From positions 15,356,001-15,420,000 of the forward strand of contig CATNEN010000003.1 of the NCBI GenBank assembly GCA_950097015.1: 64,000 nt of DNA, given 5' to 3'. Below are positions 47,001 through 55,400 of the stretch, in pieces (the stretch's first letter is position 1; each line of letters starts with the position of its first letter). The notes under the pieces were generated by a model. The model saw nothing but the letters and a program-made list of their open reading frames with translations. It did not search any database and was not told the origin of the DNA. Both the position numbers and the translations under genes were made by a program. This stretch comes from Macrostomum hystrix (lineage: Eukaryota; Platyhelminthes; Macrostomidae).

Positions 47001-50000
47001 CTCTATCTACTCTCCCTATCTCTATCTACTCTCCCTATCTCTTTCTACTCGCCCTATCTCTATCTACTCTCCCTATCTCTATCTACTCGCCCTATCTCTA
47101 TCTACTCTCCCTACCTCTATCTACTCTCCCTACCTCTATCTACTCTCCCTACCTCTATCTACTCTCCCTACCTCTATCTACTCTCCTATCTCTATCTACT
47201 CGCCCTATCTCTTTCTACTCGCCCTATCTCTATCTACTCGCCCTATCTCTATCTACTCGCCCTATCTCTATCTACTCGCCCTATCTCTATCTACTCTCCC
47301 TATCTCTATCTACTCTCCCTATCTCTTTCTACTCGCCCTATCTCTATCTACTCTCCCTATCTCTATCTACTCTCCCTACCTCTATCTACTCTCCTATCTC
47401 TATCTACTCGCCCTATCTCTATCTGACTCTCCCATGTCTATATACTCTCCCATCTGTACTTTCTCATTCTAACAATCTAAAAGGTCATAGTCAAAAATGA
47501 GTGCTAGCAAAGTTAACGCAAAGAAAATTTATAAAAATCCAACAGACTTTCCCCCTCGGCATTCAAACAAAATACCTTGGGCGTGGCATTGAATTAGCTA
47601 TTTCTACATTTTATTGTCCTGGGAAAATATGACTAGTGAAGGCGGATTGTTTTTTCGGCAAACTAACTCACGTCTGGCTGTGGGTTATGGATCCTTAGAA
47701 AAATGTATTTTTTTTAACTGGTTTCGCTTGTTTAACAGTCGTTTAACAAATAAAACTCAGTATTTTTTCGGACAATATCTAAATTGTGCAGGCCGTTATC
47801 TAGGTCAACTAAAGTCGTATATATTTTAGACAATATAGCCTTTCTAGGAACTACTTTTCAATTATAGGATTGCTTCAAAGGTAACATACTTGATTAAGCT
47901 CGCTATTCTTCAGCTTACGTAATTTCCTGGAAAAAAATAAAAATTCGTGGAACTCTAGGATTAATCGGGATATTTTAAATGATGGGATTTTTGGAATGAT
48001 AAGATCATTGTAACTATGGGTCTTTAGAATTATGTGATCTTTCGAATGATGGGATCTTAAAAATATGGGATCTTTAGAACTATGGGATCTTTAGAACTAT
48101 GGGATCTTTAGAACTATGGGATCTTTAGAATTATGGGATATCTCTTTTATAAAAAAGTTGTTTTTCAACGTTCAGATTTCCTGGAAAAGGTTATTTACTG
48201 ACGTCTAATGTCTACAAAATTTCGAAATTAAATCTATTCGTTTAACTGAACAGGTTAAGATTCGAACTCACGACCTTATTCACAATCAGAGGTCCAACAA
48301 TGATTATCGACAAAGAGCACTCACGGTCAGCACAGGAATCAGTGGCGGATACTTCCTCCAGTTTTCGTCGCCATGGTCAGCGATCCGATGCTGCTGAGTG
48401 TCCCAGCGACCCCAGCACAGATCCAGGCCGCCGACAAACGCCAGCTTCTGATCTACAACAACCAGCTTCTCATGGTGCGCCCACAGAAACTCCCACGAGG
48501 ACAGATGGTCCGGGTGACGGAGAACGAAAATGTTTCGCTTATTCCTCTCTCGCAGCACAAGCTTAGTGTACCAGCTGTCAATCTTCAGTGTGTACTTCAC
48601 CTCCTTGTAGATTAGGATGAAGATTCGAACTCCGGCATCAGCGCGCCGCTGCAGGACGTTCATGAGCTGGTGATAGCCATCGTCAGGCCGTTTCAAATGC
48701 AGCTCCGGCGTCAGCCACCAATCGCAGATGAAAATCTCCTCCTTTGCTTGTTCGAGAGCGTCAAACACGTCAGCAAAATAGGTGGCTCCGTCCACGTACC
48801 ACTTGGCCGGGCAGTTGATGCGAGTCTGAGCGAAGCTGCCGAATTCTGGCCGAGTAGGCGGCGGCGTCGAAGCGTTGACAGCAGCCGCCGCTGCCGCAGC
48901 CGCATTTAACTGTCGCTGATGACTCTTGATTCGCTCCATCTCCAAGGCCAGCATTGGATAATCTGCGTAGTCGCAGTCGACAATCATTAGCCTATATAAG
49001 TTTAGGGGTTGGGTGACCGGTGAGGGGTGACTTGTCTGACAATCGCACCAAAAGTCCATGAGTTCGAATCCGCGGCAACATAAGTTTGGATTTTTTGATG
49101 GTTTTTTTTCAACATTTTTCGCTGACTCCTGAGCACACACGCACACAGATACTGTATGCAGGCACACACTCACACAGGTGTGTACACCTGCCCTGACTTT
49201 CTCATCGTCAGGCAGTGTACACTCTCACTGCACCTTGGAGGTTGGCCCTCAACGGCGTAAATAGCACGACAAGCCACCAAGCCTTCTCTCTGCGGCTGCG
49301 CCCCAAATGAATGTGGCCTCGCCGCGGAATCGAGCTCAGGGACCTTGGTGCGAGAGGCAAACTCGTTGACCGCTCTGCCACTCACCAGTTGCCATCCTGC
49401 AAATACTAGCTAATAACAATAAGCAGATTGTGTTAAACTCAGTTTTTTGGGTTTCAATTAAATAAAGCAGGTTTGTCAACAATCAACTCACATGCTAGAG
49501 TTCTTTAGCACAAAGCCAGATAAATAGTTTCGCATCGACGGGTCGAGGCCGTTAATTACAATAAAATTTGAGTCAAGAAGAAACACTTCAGTCACTTCCG
49601 ACATGTTGTCCTTCATAAATATGATGCTCATGTCTTTGACTACCATCCACCTGTGGATTTTTATGAAAAGCGGGTTCAGAGATTTCTAAGTCAAGCTGCA
49701 AATCAATCGCAAACTACTCTTAAATTGGTTCTTACAGGGTTCGTTTGCGTCTGAGCAAGCTACCGTGGCAGGCATGGCAACGCCTGAAGGCCGATTGCGA
49801 AGCGTAGCGCTGAATATAGACCCGAACCTCGGCCTCGCCACCCTTGCTGCCGATGCCGCGAACGAAAGACAGTCGAGAAACGCCGAGAAATTTCAACAGA
49901 TGCTGCGTCCTCTGCAGATTGTCTAATCTGTCTAAAATCTTGGTTAATTGCTCTTCAAATTTGGCGCGCTTGTGCTCGTCTGTTTCTAGGGCAACGGAAG

Positions 50001-50609
50001 ACGCGGCAGACATTGCGGAGGCTGGTCGAGGCGCCAGTGTGACAATTGCCTCACCAATGGATATTGGGGCAATGGAGTTTCCGCTCATAGACTATGTGGA
50101 ATTGGTGGCACGGGATACGGGGCTTTGCGATACGAAAGGTTTTCGTTTTCAATTGTCATCTCATGGACTCACCTGAACATGATCGCGTCGAGTCCTGGTA
50201 GCGGCCGCGGCCCCTGCGGTGGCTGTGGTTGTGCCCATGTGCGGCAGCAGACCGGAGGCCAGTAGAAGGGGATACAGCCGACGCCAGTGGCTCCACTTCC
50301 GGCTGACTGTCCAAGTAAAAATGCCGTGACTAAAAGTCACCTCGTAGCTGAGGTCCAGATTGAGCATGCGCTGAATGCCGCGTCGGAGCTGCTGCATTCG
50401 CCGCTTGGACAAGCTGCTGCCGGCCTGGTTCTGGGCCTCGCGAATGCGGAAAGTCAGCAGCTCGTCGGGTAGGAAAGGCCCAGCCCCGTCTGGCAGGCCG
50501 TAGCGGCTAGTGAATGGCAGACCGGTGGCTGGAACGTTCATCATTGTTGAGATGATTCTAAGGCCGTGCTCAATTTTGCTCATGGCATCCTGCAACGGTT
50601 GCTGGCTAA

Positions 50610-50656
<47 letters not shown>

Positions 50657-50826
50657 TGCTTTTCGCTAAGGCTTTCGGTTAGCATTAAAGAATTCTGCGC
50701 CTCGTTCAAGTTGAACAAGGAAGCGCCAACTGCTGTTGCTGTGCGAAGTTGGTGAGCTGCCATCGAGCTGTCGCTGATGTTGAGACTGTAGCAGTGAGGA
50801 TCTGTCTCTACATCCTCCATAGACAT
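32628..50826 (-). CDS. PLD1: Phospholipase D, PX-PH (PLD1/2) type, complete gene model
   Basis: Seven exons (50173-50826, 49736-50091, 49492-49650, 48325-48991, 40820-41619, 35088-35212, 32628-34171) join in phase to 4305 nt, 1434 aa. PLD hydrolyses phosphatidylcholine to phosphatidic acid and choline at cell membranes. Domains in order: Q-rich N-terminus, PX (HGIFTWTVSRKW), PH (LWMVVKDMSIIF), first catalytic half with HHEKLVVVD, a long low-complexity loop with two Ala tracts, then PRMPWHD and the second half with HSKLLIVDD (H1248, K1250, D1255) and IENQF. Both HKD motifs are intact. At 1434 aa it is longer than human PLD1 (about 1070), mainly through the loop and homopolymer tracts. The 14.9 kb from the fourth exon to the last is mostly minisatellite. 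The symbol denotes the PLD1/2 ancestor class, not a strict ortholog. Confidence 0.92.
34180..35028. repeat. About 42-bp array abutting the PLD last-exon acceptor
   Basis: About 20 copies of a 40-42 bp unit with gctacgtttcatgacaccca and gagggccaacctcccacc. The copy nearest the exon (gctacgtatgatcacaccca) overlaps the splice acceptor, so each unit carries a CGTAG-like acceptor on the - strand. Confidence 0.93.
35088..35212 (-). CDS. PLD1: PLD internal exon (KGKDYVNW block)
   Basis: Acceptor TTTTTCTAG|C in phase 2; donor GATGAAG|GTGAAT in phase 1. The peptide ADVDPNFAIRPDEVDK and IQMWKGKDYVNWLRK matches the conserved WxGKDYxN segment just before PRMPWHD in PLD1/2. Confidence 0.9.
35213..35945 (-). 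other. PLD intron, unique part
   Basis: AT-rich intron sequence upstream of the KGKDYVNW exon. Nothing was recognised. Confidence 0.5.
35950..36400. repeat. 21-bp purine-rich array in a PLD intron
   Basis: About 20 copies of gagagatgagattggagaga-type units, nearly pure purine on the + strand. The complement (tctcatctctcctctctcca) resembles the ctcatctctcccc family at 16.3 and 54.1 kb. Confidence 0.93.
36401..37029 (-). other. PLD intron, unique part
   Basis: Unique intron sequence between two purine-rich arrays. Nothing was recognised. Confidence 0.5.
37030..37622. repeat. 14-bp purine-rich array (agggtgagaatggg)
   Basis: About 40 copies of agggtgagaatggg with small variants, in a PLD intron. 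Confidence 0.95.
37623..38222 (-). other. PLD intron with (ac)n and CTG tracts
   Basis: Contains (ac)n near 37847-37868 and about eight ctg triplets at 38059-38082. No exon was recognised. Confidence 0.5.
38225..38790. repeat. About 32-bp purine-rich array
   Basis: About 14 units of gagataagagatgagagagg type ending in gagagagtgca, diverging after 38650, in a PLD intron. Confidence 0.9.
38791..39225 (-). other. PLD intron, unique part
   Basis: Unique intron sequence. Nothing was recognised. Confidence 0.5.
39228..40750. repeat. 30-bp minisatellite array, about 51 copies
   Basis: Very regular 30-bp units containing ccaagcttcacccacaaacc and ttcctgaagg, with few point variants and hardly any indels. 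This suggests recent expansion or homogenisation. It lies about 70 bp downstream of the PLD loop exon's donor. A short sequence after it (tggaatcgagctcaaggatt) resembles the SINE-A B-box region. Confidence 0.97.
40820..41619 (-). CDS. PLD1: PLD low-complexity loop exon
   Basis: Acceptor CATCCACCAG|AAC in phase 0; donor CCCATGCT|GTGAGT in phase 2. It encodes about 267 residues between the two catalytic halves, with Ala tracts of about 20 and 10, a Ser/Pro-rich start, and a basic end (REKRRVTRDVRERLRRG). In PLD1 this loop is variable and thought to be regulatory. The fit of both phases is the main evidence that it belongs to PLD. Confidence 0.85.
41945..42150. repeat. About 17-bp array (actccgatacccacctc)
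   Basis: About 12 copies in the PLD intron between the HKD1 exon and the loop exon. Confidence 0.9.
42463..42693 (-). CDS. Possible optional PLD exon (Q-tract), tentative
   Basis: Acceptor TTTTCGTCTCAG|TCG in phase 0, the phase left by the HKD1 exon. The open frame reads SSSPVTSRRTDFRRAAWLHK, then a Pro stretch and a Gln run, to a stop at 42463. A phase-0 donor GGCCAA|GTGGTG near 42614 would keep the PLD frame and add 26 codons. Otherwise it could be an alternative end truncating PLD after HKD1. PLD closes in frame without it. Confidence 0.3.
   Translation of the reverse strand, partial: SSSSPVTSRRTDFRRAAWLHKQLKDGQVVAPPPLPTLMQQQQQQQLLPINISYSAAKLRVRFFPVVQKSIRFVFIA
42790..44820. repeat. 30-bp array with a 152-bp higher-order repeat
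   Basis: About 67 copies of a unit with gatctgggaagagtggaagc and tgatcctgag. From about 43400 to 44370 five-unit blocks of 152 bp repeat, each ending in the variant gcaagattgaaggcctaaat. In a PLD intron. The EADPEDLGRV-type frame it opens on the + strand is repeat-driven. Confidence 0.96.
44821..45340 (-). other. PLD intron, unique part
   Basis: Unique AT-rich sequence between two arrays. Nothing was recognised. Confidence 0.5.
45341..47455. repeat. 18-bp pyrimidine-rich array (ctatctactctccctacct)
   Basis: About 117 copies of an 18-bp unit, with cctatctctatctactcgc variants interspersed in runs. It shares the ATCTAC core with the arrays at 1, 4.8 and 8.5 kb. In a PLD intron. Confidence 0.96.
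47456..48324 (-). other. PLD intron with a small array and a tRNA-like fragment
   Basis: Contains a short array of about 17 bp (gggatctttagaactat) at about 47980-48140. A tRNA-like B-box remnant lies at 48250-48295 (gattcgaactcacgacctt). No other feature was seen. Confidence 0.55.
48325..48991 (-). CDS. PLD1: PLD exon with the first HKD motif
   Basis: Acceptor TTATATAG|G completes the Met codon left by the previous exon; donor CTGACC|GTGAGT in phase 0. It encodes the end of the PH domain (LMIVDCDYADYPML), an Ala tract, FGSFAQTRINCPAKWYVDG, EEIFICDWWLTPELHLKRP, VRIFILIYKEV and the HKD1 motif HHEKLVVVDQKLAFVGGLDL. Confidence 0.95.
49005..49090 (+). repeat. tRNA-like fragment (B-box gagttcgaatcc)
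   Basis: catgagttcgaatccgcgg looks like a T-arm/B-box. No full cloverleaf was found. It abuts the SINE-A copy and may be part of a composite or an older SINE. Confidence 0.4.
49110..49388 (-). mobile_element. tRNA-derived SINE (family A) in a PLD intron
   Basis: Read on the - strand, the head near 49385 has agtggcagagcggtcaacga, then cctgagctcgattccgcggc, then the conserved middle and the gtgtgtgcctgcatacagta segment. It lacks the last 70 bp or so found in the copies at 6745 and 28902. It lies between the PH and HKD1 exons, in the sense orientation of PLD. Confidence 0.85.
49492..49650 (-). CDS. PLD1: PLD exon: PH domain core
   Basis: Acceptor TCCACAG|G; donor AGCAT|GTGAGT; phase 2 on both sides. 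The peptide WMVVKDMSIIFMKDNMSEV is followed by FLLDSNFIVINGL, fitting the WLVVKD..L.Y....... VLL pattern of PLD PH domains. Confidence 0.9.
49736..50091 (-). CDS. PLD1: PLD exon: end of PX domain and start of PH domain
   Basis: Acceptor TTCCACATAG|TCT in phase 0; donor ACCCT|GTAAGA in phase 2. It contains a helical segment (KRAKFEEQLTKILDRLDNLQ) typical of the PX tail, then FLGVSRLSFVRGIGSKGGEAEV, the PX-PH linker conserved in PLD1/2. Confidence 0.9.
50173..50826 (-). CDS. PLD1: PLD first coding exon: Q-tract and PX domain
   Basis: Starts at ATG 50826, with a TGA two codons upstream in frame, and ends GTTCAG|GTGAGT in phase 0. It has a Gln run of about 17 from CAG repeats (about 50610-50660), then PFTSRYGLPDGAGPFLPDE and the PX core YEVTFSHGIFTWTVSRKWSHW. 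PX domains of PLD bind phosphoinositides. Confidence 0.92.
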
Positions 50827-52188
50827 CTTTCAGCTGGTTTTGTTGCTCAGCTGGCTTTTGTTGAAATCTTTACAGTTAAGTGAAGTCGTTAAGAATAACT
50901 GTCTTCTAAGCGACTGCTAATAAATATAAGGTTGTTGGTAAACTAGTTTATAGGCTTTTATTGGAACTGGTGGTGCTACTCGTAATATAACTGAAAGTTA
51001 GAAAAGAATTGATATGGTTGATTTGAGTTGGAATGTGAAATAAATGCATTTTAGATCCAACATACGAAGTCTAATAAAAGTTTCTAAAGACTCAAAAATT
51101 GCGAATAAATAAAATTCAGTAAGAGAAAACAAAAAAATAAGTAAACTTAAAAAATAAAATAAATACGTTTTAACTTATTCAATACTTTGCTAGTACAAGA
51201 TAAAAGAATAAAATTTTGTTTTGACAAATTGACACCGTAAGAAGAGACAAGCAAATGTGTCACAAAGCAAGGTAAAAAATGCAGTTTAAGTAGAGGCCTA
51301 AAGTACTGCACCCGACTAAAATTTTTTTTTCATAATTCTGAATAGAGAGCAAGTCGGCAGAATCCGCAATCCTAACTAAATTAAGCTTAAGAACATAAAT
51401 ATCAATTGTATAATGATTTTATATCAATGCTGTGGCAGTGGCAATTTGCTAACAATTAGGGGGGCCTAGCCCTTTTCGTTTTTTAAATATTCAATAAACT
51501 TAAGAATCAACTATAATAGCTAATGCCTTGGCTATAATATTGAAAATAGCTAATTTTAATAGGGCCTAAAATGGGCACTGGGTATCTAGGCATAGCTAAA
51601 TAGCCTGTCTGTAGAGCCACCTATATAGCTTGTTAAATAATTATTTTTAGCCATCTAGATCTAGCTAGGCCCTACTATCTAACACTAGGCCTAGCAAACA
51701 ATATATTAGCTTCACTCTCATTAATAAATAGCCAAGCCAATGTCTATTCTAGCTTTTCTTTTTTATTAGCTGACTAGCTATTTGCTACAATTAGGCCTAT
51801 TAATTATTTTATTCAAGTGGATCTACTATTACATCTACAAAGTATTACAGCTAGCTATACATAATGCTTACATTGATTTAGCAAACTGAAATGTGTTTCT
51901 TTAGGGCCTACTCTCTTCTCTCTACTTCTTTACTCTAGGATAATACTCTTAGTCTTAGGCCTACTGTTTGATAGTAATAATAGTCACATTATAGTCAGAT
52001 CAGCCCTAGGCCTAACATTATTACGAGTAGTTTATTAGAAACAAAATTCAAGTATCTAATAAAATACAGTATTCAAGGATAATAATTTGGTTTTTATTAC
52101 ATCAATTGACTAAACATTTAATTGATATAATTTAACAATTCATTTTCAGATTCCTATAAAAACTAGAAGTGAAAAGCTACAATAAAGA
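50827..52188. promoter_or_regulatory. Divergent intergenic region between PLD and IBA57
   Basis: The 1.36 kb between the two start codons must hold both promoters. It is AT-rich and, at about 51290-52020, contains about nine copies of ggccta or aggcct, four as the palindrome aggcct within taggccta-like contexts (51695, 51792, 51955, 52007). No clear TATA pair was seen. An exon border in a 5'UTR could not be judged. Confidence 0.45.
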
Positions 52189-52467
52189 ATGTTAACTCTT
52201 AATGGCAACCTAATGAGAATTGGTAGTTGCAACAAAATGATCCTGAGAACTGGTATACCTGGTCTATTGAAGCTATTCCATTGTCAAATGAAGTTGTTTT
52301 GTCATCATAGTTCACTGTTGAAATATGAATTATTGAATCATCGATCTTTGCTTAGTGTGACGGGTTTGGATGCTAAAGCCTATCTACAGGGTCTAATCAC
52401 CAATGACTTGGGCTGTCTAGATAAATGTCAACGAGGTGCTGTTTACTCAATGCTACTCAATGCTCAG
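52189..52467 (+). CDS. IBA57: IBA57 exon 1
   Basis: Encodes the presequence and the first motif [20 protein letters not shown], then [12 protein letters not shown]. Donor AATGCTCAG|GTGAGA in phase 0. Confidence 0.93.
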
Positions 52468-55400
52468 GTGAGAACTTTCTCGCTGATGCCTTCATGTAAG
52501 AGCATAAGTACAAACAGTAAAATATTAAATTTTAAGACTGTAAGTCTAGCAACTAGCAAATACTCTTTTAAAAGAAGGGTAGGTCTGCAGTCCCTGAAGG
52601 ATTGGATGAAGGGTAGGTCTGCAGTCCCTGAAGGATTGGATGAAGGGTAGGTCTGCAGTCCCTGAAGGATTGGATGAAGGGTAGGTCTGCAGTCCCTGAA
52701 GGATTGGATGAGGGGTAGGTCTGCAGTCCATGAAGGGTAGGTCTGAAGTCCCTGAAGGATTGGATGAAGGGTAGGTCTGCAGTCCCTGAAGGAATGGATG
52801 AAGGGTTCGTCTGCAGTGCCTGAAGGATTGGATGAAGGGTAGCTCTACAGTCCCTGAAGGATGGATGAAGGGTAGGTCTGCAGTCCTGAAGGTTAGGAGG
52901 AGGGGTAGGTCTGCAGTCCCTGAAGGATGGGATGAAGTGTAGGTCTGCAGTCCCTGAAGGTTTGGAGGAAGAGTAGGTCTGCAGTCCCTGAAGGTTAGGA
53001 GGAAGAGTAGGTCTGCAGTCCCTGAAGGATGGGAGGAAGGGTAGGTCTGTAGTCCCTGAAGGATTCGATGAAGGGTTCGTTTGCAGTCCCTGAAGGATTG
53101 GATGAAGGGTAGCTCTACAGTCCCTGAAGGATGGGAGGAAGAGTAGGTCTGCAGTCCTGAAGGTTAGGAGGAAGAGTAGGTCTGCAGTCCCTGAAGGTTT
53201 GGAGGAAAAGTAGGTCTGCAGTCCCTGAAGTATTGGATGAAGGGTAGGTCTGCAGTCCCTGAAGGATTGGATGAAGGGTAGGTCTGCAGTCCCTGAAGGA
53301 TTTGATGAAGGGTAGGTCTGCAGTCCCTGAAGGATTGGATGAAGGGTAGGTCTGCAGTCCCTGAAGGATTTGATGAAGAGTAGGTCTGCAGTCCCTGAAG
53401 GTTTGGAGGAAGAGTAGGTCTGCTGTCCCTGAAGGATGGGATGAAGAGTAGGTCTGCAGTCCCTGAAGGATGGGATGAAGAGTAGGTCTGCAGTCCCTGA
53501 AGGATGGGATGAAGAGTAGGTCTGCAGTCCCTGAAGGTTAGGAGGAAGAGTAGGTCTGCAGTCCCTGAAGGATGGGATGAAGAGTAGGTCTGCAGTCCCT
53601 GAAGGATGGGATGAAGAGTAGGTCTGCAGTCCCTGAAGGATGGGATGAAGAGTAGGTCTGCAGTCCCTGAAGGATGGGATGAAGAGTAGGTCTGCAGTCC
53701 CTGAAGCCTTCTATGATGAATAGCAATTCATTTATAAAGAATGCCTAATGACACTTCACAGGGCCGAGTCCTGTTCGATACAATAGTCTATGTGCGCACG
53801 AGTTCGACCCCAGCTGGCGACTCAAATCGTCAATACCTAATCGAAGCCGACGCTAGCCAAATAGCCGACCTAGCCAAGCATTTGAGGCGGTATCGGCTTA
53901 GGAAACGGGTTGAGATTGTCGAAGCTACAAATCATATGGCTGTGGCTGCACTGCTACCAGTTGATCCAGATGCTAGTAAGTTGTTGAACACCTCTACAGA
54001 ACATCTGAACTAGCCTCTAAAGTCATGAAAATCGTGGCATTTCTATTCTCTTTTTTAGCTTTACACTTTTTAATCTCTTCCGTCTCATTTCTCCCTGTCT
54101 CATCTCTCCCCTGTCTCATCTCTCCCCTGTCTCATCTCTCCCCTGCCTCATCTCTCCCCTGTCTCATCTCTCCTCTGTCTCATCTCTCCTCTGTGTTATG
54201 TCTCCCCTTTCTCATCTCCCCTGTCTCATCTCCCCCTGTCTCATCTCTCCCCTGTCTCATCTCTCTCTGTCCAATCTCTTCCTTGTCGGATCTCTCCCGT
54301 GTCTCATCTCTCCCCTGACTCATCTCTCCCCTGTCTCATCTCTCCCCTGTCTCATCTCTCCTCTGTCTCATCTCTCCCGTCTCATCTCTCCCCTGTCTCA
54401 TCTCTCCCCTGTCTCATCTCTCCCCTGTCTCATCTCTCCCCTGTCTCATCTCTCTCTGTCCAATCTCTTCCTTGTCGGATCTCTCCCGTGTCTCATCTCT
54501 CCCCTGACTCATCTCTCCCCTGTCTCATCTCTCCCCTGTCTCATCTCTCCCCTTTCTCATCTCTCCTCTGTCTCATCTCTCCCCTGTCTCATCTCTCCCC
54601 TGTCTCATCTCTCCTCTGTGTTATGTCTCCCCTGTCTCATCTCCCCTGTCTCATCTCCCCCTGTCTCATCTCCCCCTGCCTCATCTCTCCCCTGGTTCAT
54701 CTCTCCCCTGTCTCATCTCTCCCCTGTCTCATCTCTCCTCTGTCTCATCTCTCTCCTGTCTCATCTCTCCCCTGTCTTATCTCTCCTCTGTCTCATCTCT
54801 CCCCTGTCTCATCTCTCCTCTGTCTCATCTCTCCTCTGTCTCATCTCTCCCCTGTCTCATCTCTCCTCTGTGTTATGTCTCCCCTTTCTCATCTCCCCTG
54901 TCTCATCTCCCCCTGTCTCATCTCTCCCCCTGTCTCATCTTCCCCCTGTCTCATCAATCCCTGTCTCATCTCCCCCTGTCTCATCTATCTGTGAATCCAG
55001 TCAGTAGTAGTCAGAGCCTAGGACCCCTGGCTACTTGACTTACTTGACTTAGCTGCAGGGGGCATCTTCCGGATGCAGCGGGGAGGCGTTGCCGCCCATT
55101 CCGCTAGCCCCTGGCGACCACGGGCAACTAGAGCTGCGGTGTCGCGCAGGGGGATCCGGTGGTGCCGGCGTCCGCAGCGCGGTCCTCCTCCGGAGTGTCC
55201 AGGAGGTGGAGGGTTGCTCGCCCGGTGGCCCTCAGGTATCGGACGAGCTGGCAGATGTTCTCAGGCCTGAAAACGTCGGGGAGATCCGGGTTTGGGCCGA
55301 GATAGGTGAGCCGGTCCTGAGTGAAGGCGGGGCAGTCGCAAATAAAATGCTCTGCATCCTCAACATAGGAGAGGCAGAAGGGGCATTCCTCACTGCGGAT

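Noticed and set aside
46031-47500. 489-codon Ser/Leu/Tyr-rich frame
   Set aside because: Translated 18-bp array inside a PLD intron.
47614-47829. 71-codon ORF within a PLD intron
   Set aside because: No domain, AT-rich, and antisense within a firm intron.
54025-55007. Ser/Pro/Leu-rich frames in IBA57 intron 2
   Set aside because: The same pyrimidine minisatellite family, between two firm IBA57 exons.
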